Program-made: the position numbers and the translations under genes
Shown here: in pieces, positions 1 to 10,105 of the stretch
Layout: each line of letters starts with the position of its first letter
Position numbering within the stretch: position 1 is the first letter of the stretch
Notes under the pieces: generated by a model
Seen by the model: only the letters and a program-made list of their open reading frames with translations
Database searches by the model: none
Told to the model about the DNA's origin: nothing
Assembly: GCA_918807975.1 (NCBI GenBank)
Contig: OU964922.1
Coordinates: 5,097,501 to 5,161,500 of the forward strand
From: Aplidium turbinatum
Lineage: Eukaryota > Chordata > Ascidiacea > Aplousobranchia > Polyclinidae
Direction of reading: 5' to 3'
Length of the DNA stretch: 64,000 nucleotides

Positions 1-39
1 GTTGTCGGGCGCAATACAGTAACTAAATAATATAAAGAT

Positions 40-270
40 TCAAAGAAAATGAAGGGGTGTACTAGCAAACACCTATAGGATTGGCTTATGACATAAGAGA
101 AGGATCCACAGAGAATAAAAACTGATATGCATAAATCAACAAGTGAATTAAACATAACAGTAACCTCTCAAGTACATGTAGCTTCGTACCAAATAAAATT
201 TGCATGATTTTTGACTCTTTTGTATTTCTTTAAAAATAATGTCCAAAAAGACATTATTAAAAGTATCTAC
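40..270 (+). repeat. Dispersed repeat with a terminal hairpin, Helitron-like (copy 1)
   Basis: The reverse complement of this stretch recurs at about 49872-50146. Near the right end lies a short palindrome (AATGTCCAAAAAGACATT at about 238-256) followed by a few A-rich bases. In the other copy the sequence after the hairpin ends in CTAG. A hairpin just before CTRR is the 3' end form of Helitrons; no replication protein is seen, so this would be non-autonomous. The assignment is tentative. Confidence 0.35.
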
Positions 271-284
271 TGATAATGGCCAGT

Positions 285-666
285 GTTTCGATCGTTTTTT
301 CGCAGATGAACCATGTCAGATCCCCCGTGAGATCACTACGTTTTCACAGCCAAATGGAAAACTGCATTGCTACATCGCCCATCTCATCGAATATTGCCAA
401 ACACAGTGCCAAGCTTTACATTGAAATTTCGATGTGCAGTGAAAACTTTGTTGACTTTACTATATCTCGGTATGTTTATTGTTCTTATAATTGTAAAAGA
501 GGATAATACACATTTCTAAGATTATAATTTTGGTGTGAGGGTTTTAAATAGAAATTAATAGACAGCCATTTTTAAGATTACAAATTAGCAGTAAACACAC
601 ATGTGGCCCTCGCAATCATTCGTAAACCACGTGTGGCCATTTGGTCAAAAAAATTGGACACCCTTG
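285..666 (+). mobile_element. hAT element fragment, right end
   Basis: Matches the right third of the hAT element at 20807-21925, including the stretch with GTGGCC...TTGGTC and the terminal GGACACCCTTG. The left part is missing. The small open frames here are not conserved between the two copies and are not genes. Confidence 0.6.
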
Positions 667-1590
667 TCCTAGGCGTTGTACATGATAATGGTGATAACAT
701 AATACTATTAGTCATAATATTCAGCCAAAGAGAACTCCAACATAGCTGTGGTTTACATACAAGTAAGTTTGATCCTGACGTAAAGGGTGGTTTTGTGCTT
801 GATATATTCCATCTTGTCTCGCACTGCGTCGTTGACGTGTTGATGACGTAGTACTTGACACATCATTGACGTCACAGCTTGTTGGTTGGTTGTCTCCCAA
901 AGTAATGACAACTGAAGTACTGTAAAAACTAAAAATATAACAAGAAACCTCAATTGTTGTGTTTTAGAGTTCAAATTCCACCATAGAACGAAAATACAAA
1001 ACCAAGCACAATATAAGCCAAACAGTTTTTGTTGCCATATCAACAGAAGCCATGGGTATGACACATACTCTTTAATGCGGTGTTTCAACACTTTAGATAT
1101 CATGAATGTTGAATTGTCTTTTTTTCTGGTAACGGCTATGTATTAACTGCTTCTCAACCTGTCTTCTTTCTAATTTTTGACTCAAGTTCAACATGTGTTG
1201 AGTTAAGATTGTATATTGTCAAAAAGAGACGGGTTCAATTGTGATGTGGAAGAGTCACTGCACATTGTCATGACGGCACGTTTGTCCGATAGATGCACAC
1301 ATCGTAAAGGAAAGCCAAACCACGTTTGGAAAACACGAGTTAGTAAAATCGAGAAAAAATAATGAGAGCTTTTCGCTCAACCGTGGTAGTGCTCGCAATG
1401 ATGACGTCACGATTGTGTCACAATCTATGTTACAATACGGGGACAAATAGCTGGGCAATAATTTCGTGAACAAATGTGCTACATACTTTTATCAGAACCA
1501 ATAGAAAAAGCAATAGTTTACTTGCACAAGTCAACTAGTTTGGTGCATTGCAGACATTTTCTGAAAGTTTGTTATTAACCATGTGATTTT
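667..1590. other. No feature recognised
   Basis: AT-rich sequence with short minus-strand open frames (753-1103 and 1255-1473) that show no domain, signal or splice context. Nothing supportable. Confidence 0.5.
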
Positions 1591-1591
1591 A

Positions 1592-2075
1592 GATACGGAA
1601 ATCCACTGTTAGCTCTTGATGTATTAGTGGATGCCAAGTTGTTGAGGAGAGATTGGGAGGGAGATGGAGTTTCGGTATTTTTCAGTGATGAGTCAAAATT
1701 TTTTTTTGGTGCGATACAACCATTTCCTGAAACGTTTTTGTTTACTATGTGGTTATAAAAACTCACTGTTTAACAGCAACTGCCAGATACGGAAATCCAC
1801 TGTTAGCCCTTGATGTATTAGTGAATGCCAAGTTGTCGAGGAGAGATGAGAAAGGAGATGTAGTTTCGTTATTGGCCAGTGATGAGTCAGAAATTTGTTT
1901 TGGTGCAATGCAACCATTTCCTGAAACGTTTTTGTTAACTATGTGGTTATAAAAACTCACTGTTTAACAGCAACTGCCAGATACGGAAGTCCACTTTCAG
2001 CTTCTGGTAAATTAGTGGATGCCAAGTTGTCGAGGAGAGATTGGGAAGGAGATGTAATTTCGTTATTATTCACCA
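1592..2075 (+). repeat. 194-base tandem repeat, 2.5 copies, with a conserved open frame
   Basis: Copies start at 1592, 1786 and 1980, exactly 194 bases apart; the third stops near 2075. Each plus-strand copy begins after an acceptor-like TTTTAG or CTGCCAG and reads RYGNPLLALDVLVxAK, then LxRRD. The first two copies continue in frame to FPETF and MWL, then stop. This may be a tandemly duplicated exon or only a minisatellite. I do not recognise the peptide. Confidence 0.7.
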
Positions 2076-2992
2076 TTAAGTCAGAACGTTGTACAACAAT
2101 GAAGTAGCAACTGAGAAGATAAGAAAAAAATTAAAAAAATGCTTAGGAGTAAAGTTGATTGATTACACAGTAATATATGAAACTATCATTACGAGTAACA
2201 ACATAAATTGAAATAAAGATAAATAGCTAAAACATGAAATGAATCACCAAGTAGACTGTCAAAATCGATGTTAAAACGTATATGATGTCAAATGGTTTGC
2301 ATGTTTTAGCAAAATTACTTGAAATCACAAATGGTATTATTAAATTGTTATTGCCTGTTACGAATTTTGTTTTAATCACCTGATTGGTCCATTGATTTCG
2401 TTTGAAGATTGTATCATCAGAGTTATGTTATTCGATGATGACTTGATTTGTAAAGGAGGAATCAAATTAGAAGGTCCTGAAAGAAAATACTGTGAATAAC
2501 TGACAAAATACGTAATTTTATCTCAGAATAAGCTCGTAAGCAACAGCTTTTCTTATATCGAGTGATACCAAAAGATTAATTGTTACCACACTATATATTA
2601 TAATTATGTAGCCTACACAGTAGCTTTCCTCACATACATTGGATAATGCCAAATTAATAGAGTTCTAAAATTTAACAAAAACAATGTATAGTCTAATGAG
2701 GCCAACAATTTATTAACTTTGCTTGTGGAAAAAAGTCTTGGAAATAAAATTTCTATAGTGAAATATCAAATCGAGAGGATCAATTTTAGTCGTTGTAATG
2801 AAATGTGTTATAAAAATAATGATGTTGTATTTCTTTGTATAATAAAATATGGTAAACCTGTTGAGGCTACAGTACTTTGTTTTGTCTGTCTATGGAAATG
2901 AAATCACACATCTACAGTAAAGATTGCTGTACTCGAAACACAAACAAAAGTATTCAATTCAGTGTTAAGTTAGTAAATACAAATAATATGTA
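2076..2992. other. No feature recognised
   Basis: Very AT-rich (long A/T runs), no coding signal beyond an unsupported 60-codon frame at 2719-2901. Confidence 0.5.
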
Positions 2993-3944
2993 AGGCACCT
3001 GCAGCTAATAAGGCCCGGCCAGTAATAAGGCCCACCCCCTGGATCTCCGTTGTTACAAATCTTTTAAACAAAAGCTCTGATTGGTGCTCTGAAGCTCTGA
3101 TTGGTGCTATGGTGAATTGAGACTAACTGGTAAAGTTTCACAGCCTAAAGTTGAGAACTTTTTGAGTTACGGAAAGTTGAAGTTTGGGGGGGCTGAAATT
3201 GAGTGGTTTTATTAATTTTCACATACTTTAGACTGTTCTGCAGTTAACAAACCGCTTTGACTTCCGTTTTTTTGCATTTTATGTGAAAGATATGTGCATG
3301 CTGATGCAGTAAAACCAATAAATTCGAACTTTTTTCTTATTAAAGCAAGACTGATAATGATGATCAGACTAGGCTAATTTTGATAATGAGGCCCATGGGC
3401 CCCTGGGGTAACGTTGTGCACCCCTGGTTAAGAAAGTGGGGGTTAAAGATTTGAGTGACCTAAACAATTCTTGTTACACCATTAATCCAATTTGTTATTG
3501 CAATGGAAATATCATAATTTCAGAATCAAAATATTTCAGTATCCCTACCATATCTAAAAACACCATGTCGCTTTTTTAGAAATGGAGCATGGGGCGGGGG
3601 AGGGAATAGTTGTCTCTGTGTATTTAATTATTAGTTATGTGCCTGTGTTGCCGATTAGAATTTGTTTTGTGGTGTTGTTATTGTGAAAATACACCTTTTC
3701 CATCACTTTTGGTGCTAATTCAAACCGGGCCTTATTCACAACACGTGCATCTAATAAGGCCCACTTGAAATGTTTTTTATTTTTTTAATATTTTACAACC
3801 CCTTTCATTTAGAAACTTGTTTAATAGATATGTTGTTTAGATAGACCCAAAGTATCCTCATTCCAAGTTTCGTTCAAAACTATGCAGTATTTAGAAAAAT
3901 ATTGAGGTTTGAAAATTAGCGGGCCTTATTAGCTGCAGGTGCCT
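2993..3944. mobile_element. Non-autonomous TA-flanked DNA transposon (about 950 bp)
   Basis: Terminal inverted repeats begin AGGCACCTGCAGCTAATAAG and match at both ends for about 25 bases. Both ends abut the dinucleotide TA (2991-2992 and 3945-3946), the target site of the Tc1/mariner/pogo group. The subterminal motif AATAAGGCCC recurs inside each end and once internally near 3750. No transposase frame is left. Confidence 0.78.
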
Positions 3945-3946
3945 TA

Positions 3947-5598
3947 TAGTATACATTGTATACTATTGTGTGGCTAGAATACCTGACATCGGTGCAATAC
4001 ATTCTCCAATAGCTTTGGCCGCTATTCCATTCCCTGCACATGATTGCCCAAAAACTTCAATCATGTGACGACGATTTGGCAAGGCCTCAAAGGAAACGGA
4101 TCGATTGTGTGACGTCATATTTAGTTGAAAGCTTTCTTTAGTGAGCGATTTGGCTATTGATTCAAAGCTACCATTCCTTGTAATGTTGGGGAACTTTAAG
4201 ACTTTTACCTATTTGAAAAGTAAAGATTGCGAAAATTGTATACAAGCATAATAGGTTTACAAGCGTTTAGCTGTTTCACTGCACAGAAATGACAATAACC
4301 GACAACTTTATGCAATTTACTAAATGTATTTATGTTATTTGGATACTACTGGATACTTATTAGTGATCCAAAAACACAAAAACACAAAATTTTATTCTTA
4401 CAACAAAATGTTCAATTGTATGTTCCTTGTCTTGTGGCCACGTCCACGTCACTATGCAGGTATTGTTGGTGGTTTGTTGCAACGTCGCATTGTTCAATGG
4501 TTCAGGTGTGACGTAGCCTGACACTTGGGTGGAAGTTGAAGATATTGGTTTGGAACAATATGAGAGATCAACGTTTATCTGAAAAAGGAAGCCAAAAAGT
4601 CATTAACTTACGGCAAAGAAAATTTTGTTATCTACTGTACAGTGTACAATGTGTGTACACATAGATTTAAATCAAACGCTCCCCACCAATGACGATTTGT
4701 CAATACTGAAGTTAAAAAGAAGCTATACCAAGCACATTTTTCAATTTGAATAAGCTTAATTGATGATGGCCTGATTCTAGAAAATTGAAATCGATTTTTG
4801 TTTGTTTCAGATTGATCAGACTGGAGTGAAAATACGTTTGTTTGCATTATTTCAAAAGAACAGTAAAAGGAAAAGAGTTTGTTCAGATTAAGAATAGCTT
4901 ATTTGTAACTTAACTTAAATGTTAAGTTAACTGGTATGGATTTTTATTTATTAAGACAAGCTGACTTTACACTCAAATGAAATCAGCAATTCAGTCCTTG
5001 AAAAGCAATTTTGTAAACATAAACTAACAAAAATGATCATGTTGAAAATAGGAATACGTTTTTACGACAATCATGCTTAAAGTGCCTCTGACAGGTAAAT
5101 AAATTCGCTAAATTTACCTAAGATACCAAAAAGATGACACTAACAAACTTCCCTGACCAGCAAATCGTAAAAAATATCAACAGGCTACTAAGTTACACGC
5201 TTGCAAACTTGCGTTGACATCGGCGAATCTGGCACTCATTCAATTGCGAAAATAAAAACGGCAACACTGCTGTGACGTCACAGTAAGCGGGAAGGATACA
5301 TTCTTTCTCTGTGATGACTTGGTAAAGTATAATACGGCTACTGCAAAACGTGAATGTGTGGTGCTCTGTTGGTCTAATAAAGCATGTGCAAATTAAGAAT
5401 TACTGAAATGAAAAAGTGAACTTATTATTACTATCAAGTTTCGATCAAATAGATTGAGTATACTTTTATCAAACAGCATCTCAATTCAATTGAAATTGCA
5501 GTGTCATAGGGCTACAATTTTCATACTTTTTTATTTGTTTTAATCTGGCTATAGCCATTTGCAGTGTAACAACAGTATCTCACAAACAGTAGCCTACC
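3947..5598. other. Repeat-poor stretch, nothing coding recognised
   Basis: Short frames at 4324-4521 (+) and 4632-4847 (-) have no recognisable domain. The missing second FN3 exon was looked for here and not found. A short match to the start of the 63.5-kb SINE (AAAGTGCCTCTGACAGGT) lies at about 5080-5097. Confidence 0.45.
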
Positions 5599-5606
5599 TT
5601 TAATTT

Positions 5607-5798
5607 ATGGTTGAGGCAATGCCTACGAATTGCTGTTTATGTGACATTGTCAGTGACAAAGACCGTGTGCTTTCTTTTCCCACTTTCCCACAAAACAAGG
5701 TACTGAGAAGAAAATGGTCAAAGTTTTCTTCAAGTGTTCGAAAGTGGGATGGGCCATACAAAACTAGTCGTATATGTTCACTTCGGCTCGGGTTCCAA
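5607..5798 (+). pseudogene. THAP-like zinc-finger fragment
   Basis: Reads MPTNCCLCDIVSDKDRVLSF, then PTFPQNKVLRRKWSKF and SRICS. The C-x2-C start, FPxFP with a following arginine and KW, and a distal ICS resemble the DNA-binding THAP module (C2CH), which occurs in P-element-type transposases and host regulators. The expected CSxH is CSLR, so a ligand is missing. The frame runs straight into a MITE at 5799. A degenerate or interrupted copy is likely; a chance resemblance is possible. Confidence 0.4.
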
Positions 5799-6059
5799 AT
5801 AGCGACTGTCAGAACAGCGACTGTCAATAGAGCGACCACACGACAGCGATTAATTAAAAACAGCGACTGTCAATAGAGCGACTACACGACAGCGATTCAT
5901 CAAGAACTCGATTAATTAAAAACAGCGACCTCGAAATTTGGCCTCCAAGTCAAAACCTGCTGACTGGCATGATATAAATCCAAAAATTATGAAGTCGCTA
6001 TTATGAAGTCGCTATTATGAAGTCGCCATTATGACAGTCGCTGTTTTGACAGTCGCTAT
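5799..6059. mobile_element. Short MITE with repeated GCGACTGTC subterminal motifs
   Basis: Inverted ends ATAGCGACTGTCA and TGACAGTCGCTAT, each followed inward by further GCGACTGTC or AGTCGC units (at least four on each side). Internal 5'-side blocks CAATAGAGCGAC...ACGACAGCGATT occur twice. About 261 bases, no coding capacity; target duplication not clear. Confidence 0.72.
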
Positions 6060-6066
6060 CCGGCCT

Positions 6067-6204
6067 GGATGCCAAGGTGACGCTCTCGGAAGCAACAATT
6101 GGATTGTGATGCCGTCATGCATTGTTTGGCGAATCCGAAACAATTTTCCAGATCCAGATGGCCGTTACACCGGTTTTCAATGGCCAACTGAAGACACATT
6201 ATGA
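6067..6204 (+). pseudogene. Fragment like the P2X7 receptor cytoplasmic C-terminal domain
   Basis: Plus-strand frame containing WIVMPSC, IVWRIRNNFPDPDGRYTGF and a stop soon after. The end of the P2X7 receptor reads LPSCCRWRIRKEFPKSEG, then QYSGF, so the shared elements are PSC, (V/R)WRIR, the FP spacing, G(R/Q)Y and GF. In invertebrates this zinc-binding cytoplasmic domain also occurs in proteins without the channel part. Only the last 40 residues are visible, squeezed between a MITE (ending 6059) and a SINE tail (from 6200). It may be a last exon or a decayed copy. Confidence 0.55.
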
Positions 6205-6674
6205 GAGAGAGAGAGAGAACTTTTATTTATTTATGAATAGTGATGATGAAATAAATATGAATGATGATTCGTACGATTTCTTCATTTTTCACTTCAAGTA
6301 TATTTTAGGTTTTGTAAAAAAGTATTCAGTACAGTTTTATTAAACTGCAAAAAACAATAAATCTTCAAAAAAAGCAACCTCTTGTACCAACTCCGACCAA
6401 ACTGTGATCCACCAATTACATCTAGGAAGCGTTTGTTTCATTCGTTGCTAACGACGTCCACTTAGAATGACGTAATACCACCAAAGTCGTCCCAGAGCAG
6501 TGAAATACGGAGTTTCGCCTGTGGTGGCGCTGCGGAGCAGTCGTTTGATTAAATTACGCCCTAACCAGTCGAGCTACGAGGTTAAGATTAAATGTTCGCT
6601 AAGTGTAATTCTGCGCTAGGAAATGCTTTAAAAAGTTACTATACTTGGATCCAACCTGTCAGGGGCACTTTAAA
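6200..6674 (-). repeat. SINE-type repeat, copy 1 (inverted relative to the copy at 63.5 kb)
   Basis: About 470 bases, near-identical over its length to the reverse complement of 63530-64000. On the minus strand it starts AAAGTGCCCCTGACAGG, has a pol III A-box-like TAGCTCGACTGGTTAGGGCG, and ends in a (CT)n tail (GA repeats at 6202-6218 on the plus strand). The B box is weak. The two long frames seen here are not genes. Confidence 0.65.
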
Positions 6675-6713
6675 TGTTACACTTTTAATTATTTCAAGTT
6701 AATCATAGTATAC

Positions 6714-6955
6714 CTCAAGTTGGAATTTCTCCCTAGATTTTAATCCATAAAATGAATGTGAATATGTTTCGTTTTCAATTTTATCCTTTTCTAAATTGTA
6801 ATGGATCACGTCAGTTGCATCTCTTCCAGTGAGAGTGAGAGTGTGGTTCACTTTATCCATATGAGGAGAAGGACGCCATGTTATGTGCAACTCACTTTCA
6901 TTACCATTACCACAAAGAGGCGATGTGATTTCCACAAAAGCAGGAATTTCTCTGC
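6714..6955 (-). CDS. Fibronectin type III domain, first part, exon 34
   Basis: 242-base exon, phase 1 at its start and phase 0 at its end. Contains ESELHITWRPSPHMDKVNH, TGRDATDVIHYNLEKD and YSHSFYGLKSREKFQLE. The core W, the Y before the GLK turn and the alternating hydrophobic strands fit FN3, ending just before the final two strands. The remainder should be in a separate downstream exon, which I could not find. A SINE-type repeat begins about 40 bases past the donor GTATACTA. Confidence 0.72.
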
Positions 6956-7224
6956 CTAATGAAAAAAAGCATTAAAATAGACAATCAACTTCATCATTTT
7001 GCAACAATAGTTTGATAGCAAAAACACAACAGCCTGCATACGGTATGTTGGCTGCATGATTTTAAAATTTATTGTAGCCTGTAGTGTTCACATTGAATGA
7101 GAAGTATAGTTCAGAGTTCATATCACCTTGTGAGATAGAGCAGAAAGGTAGAGTTCTTAGTGTATACCAGTACAACAGAGCACTCACTAGCATATCGAAA
7201 ATATTGCGTACATTCAGATTGTAC

Positions 7225-7428
7225 CTTGCTTCTGACAAATGTAATGAGCTGTAAAGTCGCCACTTGTTTCTGAGCAAGTTTGTGTTTTCCACTTGTTGCT
7301 GTCAGACACGTACGTGCAAGGGAGGTTTTGGTTTGGTTCTTCTTCATCCCAGTTGGAGTATGTTATGTTTTGTTGACCGGACCAAAGTCTAGTTCCATCT
7401 TGGTTTAGTCGTAATCCAATCCACACGT
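7225..7428 (-). CDS. C-type lectin domain, second half, exon 33
   Basis: 204-base phase 1-1 exon. Contains VWIGLRLNQDG, NITYSNWDEEEPNQNLPC, NKWKTQTC and HYICQKQ. WIGL and the final C-x(n)-C pair define the fold. EPN is the calcium/sugar motif linked to mannose-type specificity, but the partner WND motif is replaced by KWKTQT. Calcium-dependent sugar binding is therefore uncertain. NIT is a possible glycosylation site. Confidence 0.87.
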
Positions 7429-7608
7429 CTGAGAAACGTAAATGTACACAAAATTAATAAAATTGTTAACCATCACTTCCTTACGATAATATGGTAAAAT
7501 GCATTGCCACAACACAAAATAGTTCGTTATCACAAAAAGCATGTTGTATTAGCACTTTTAGAGGATTTTATTTGAGGGCATCAGGATTATCTTTCTTTCA
7601 ATATCTAC

Positions 7609-7773
7609 CTGCCGATTTGTTAATATATTTTTCCAAGAATCTCTGTGTTTTTTCATCGTGAATATGAACAAGAGTTGAACCCAAGCTCATACAGGCTTCA
7701 CTGGCATCATCAGCAGAAATTTCTTCATCAGATGAATACACAAAGTAGTTTTCTTTAAATGGCTCATATGTAA
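7609..7773 (-). CDS. C-type lectin domain, first half, exon 32
   Basis: 165-base phase 1-1 exon. Reads YFVYSSDEEISADDASEACM, then SLGSTLVHIHDEKTQRFLEK. The ASEAC...GSTLVHIHDEKTQRFLEKYI stretch is the helix-1, first-cysteine and helix-2 pattern of C-type lectin-like domains. Acceptor TATTACAG, donor GTAGATAT. The split codon with exon 33 gives the D of DVWIGL. Confidence 0.85.
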
Positions 7774-8739
7774 CTGTAATAAGCGTGCAATATCTTAATA
7801 TCTTGCATGGTCAATCAACAAGCAATACTCTAATAATATATTTTGCTTTTTATTTTTATTTACTTTGAAAACATATCTTTATGATCTGAGAGAATTTACA
7901 ACCCCATTGTACTGAAATTATTATTTTTTTGCTTCATTTAAACTTGTAAGTTTGTTCATGATAGCACTATATAAGCTTTCCACAAGGCTAGCTCATTCCA
8001 AGTACAAACATTAATGATACTGAATAAAATAAACAATATTATTACGTTAAACTTTTGGCCCGTTGGTGTTACATCTACCTCAAAAAATGCAACAATTTAT
8101 AATAAAAAATTAAGACAATTCTCTTAAGCTTAATGGATTTTCAATTTGAACAAAATTGACTATTCTAATAGAAGCCGTACCAATCTTTCAGACAAATGCA
8201 ACTTTCAGTTATCATTCTTTAGAGTTTTAATTATGGATTTGTCTTAAAATTTGTATTTTCGGTAATGTTTTGAACGATCTTGGTTATTTAGTAGAATAAC
8301 ATGTTGTTTCATATCAAATATTTCAATTCATTTTTTGCAACAAATTTAAATATAGCAGATAATGAAACTATGGAGAATTATTTAATCGAGCATTAATCGA
8401 GCCATGATCGAGCATAATCGTTAATCGAGCATATTTCAGAAAAGCTTTGCATACTCCACAGTTCATTGCACAAAAAGCAATAGCCTATGTGGAATATGTG
8501 CCTGTTATTCATGTTTACATTATACCGTGGCTGTGCAGTAAAGTTTGCACATCGATGCAAGTCAAGTCAATTAATTTGGTTTCGTTAGCAAAAGTGAAAT
8601 GGCGTTTCTAACTATACAAACGTCCTTGACTGATGCTGATCATCAATTACGAAAACAAACTTGTAATATCATTTACAAAGCAACTAGGAAAACAAAAGAT
8701 AGATTAATTTTTTTCGTGCAATTCTGTATGGAAACTTAC
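7774..8739. other. Intron between Ig and C-type lectin exons
   Basis: About 1 kb, AT-rich. Contains a short run of TAATCGAGCAT/GATCGAGCATAATCG direct repeats near 8390-8430. No other feature. Confidence 0.5.
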
Positions 8740-9063
8740 GGTCATTTAATCTGAAATACTGCAACTTTGATTCACTCGATAAACCATTAGTTGCCCAACA
8801 CGATACCACACACTTTCCCAAGCACAATCCGCCAGCTGACATTGTGAGCTTAGATTCAACTTCAAACGCATTTGTTAAAGTTTCAATGTTGAATAATGGC
8901 CCGTTAGAAATCAATTTATTCTTAAAGGGATTTTCGAACATATCATCATATGTGATTTTCCAATTCACTGTTGGAATTGGATTCCCTTCTATCACACATT
9001 TCAATGTAAAGTTGTTGCTGAAGGTGTTTGCTAATGGTGAAGATGCAACACCACGAGGTGGAA
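8740..9063 (-). CDS. Immunoglobulin-like domain exon 31
   Basis: 324-base phase 1-1 exon, 108 codons. B-strand cysteine and core tryptophan lie in LKCVIEGNPIPTVNWK; the F-strand side reads GKCVVSCWATNGLSSESK. The EGNPIPTVNW pattern is typical of I-set Ig domains. The usual DxGxYxC is altered to SAGGLCLGKCVVSC, with three cysteines (CLGKCVVSC), so an additional disulfide or altered pairing is possible. Acceptor TTTACAG, donor GTAAGTTT. Confidence 0.82.
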
Positions 9064-9493
9064 CTGTAAAATATTAAGCAAAGTTAATTTTAACCTTTGT
9101 TTAAATGCAATTGGTAAAATGCATATATTTGATAGCTTCACTTTTTGAAAACGTCATAAAATATTTTTGTTTCAAAACAGTATTCATTGTAATCACATCA
9201 AATAATATGTTACTTACGTACATTTCTCTATGTGAGGCATTGCAAACAGTAGGCTATGTGTAAAAATTGACATGTCTTTAATAATGTGAAGTGTAATACT
9301 TAGTACGTTATCTACATAATGAGCAAAGTTTGTTCTGTGCATTGACAACTATATAAGCAATGCCGACAATAGCTTTTTGTGTTAATTAAACAGCATATTT
9401 TACAGTAGAAAAAATGCATGCAAATAAGGTAGACAAAAATATAGGAATAAAAGTAGTTTCATTCAAACCAGTGTCGACTGATTTATCACTTAC

Positions 9494-9619
9494 ATAATTC
9501 ACAGTTTCCGCCTCTGTAATCATCCAGACAATCACATGAGTAGTCATTGACGCAATCTTTAAACGCTGTGCAAGTTCCACCATTTTGACATGGATCATGT
9601 GCACAAGGTTTTGCAACAC
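9494..9619 (-). CDS. EGF-like exon 30, divergent B-like, last EGF
   Basis: 126-base phase 1-1 cassette. Reads [20 protein letters not shown], then DCVNDYSCDCLDDYRGGNCEL. It follows a D and a C module, so by position it is the B member of an incomplete sixth block with no A. The junction to the Ig exon is T|TT (Phe), ending the run of junction cysteines. Confidence 0.9.
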
Positions 9620-10105
9620 CTGAAATATAGGTGTATGTAAACTTGCATGCTCTGTTGTATGAATAAACTGTTGCAAAACATGTTATCGGTGAAGAAGTCG
9701 TGTTAATGCAATAACTAATGTTGCTTAAACTGTATTAGCATATTGGCCAACGAAAAAGAATTTATATATTATTGTTTAGACTATAAAACCTCTAAAACGG
9801 CTTTACTTTTGCACACTGTTGAAATAAATCAGATATAATTTTGACTGTTCCAATGCGATTGTGTTAGCAATGCGATTGTGTTAGCAAGTAAGTGGTTAGC
9901 AATGCTAATTGGTTGTGTGCCAAACACACTGTGATTGTATTGCACGAAGTCACCGCTTAAATGTTTGTTAAAAGCCTAAATAACTTTTATGACGTGACAA
10001 CGAGATACAATAATTGTAATAGCGTAGTTTGATGTATCAGCCACATTAAATACAGTTTGCGTTTTAGAACATAACAATTGCGAAGCTTATCTGATGGATG
10101 TAGAA
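9620..10105. other. Intron sequence with a 17-base duplication
   Basis: Contains AATGCGATTGTGTTAGC twice in tandem at 9852-9885. Nothing else recognised before the hAT element. Confidence 0.5.

Noticed and set aside
753-1103. 116-codon minus-strand frame as a gene
   Set aside because: No domain, signal or neighbouring exon; composition like the surrounding AT-rich sequence.
4324-4521. Candidate for the missing second FN3 exon
   Set aside because: Wrong strand and no FN3 strands; no minus-strand exon with a phase-0 start could be found below 6714.
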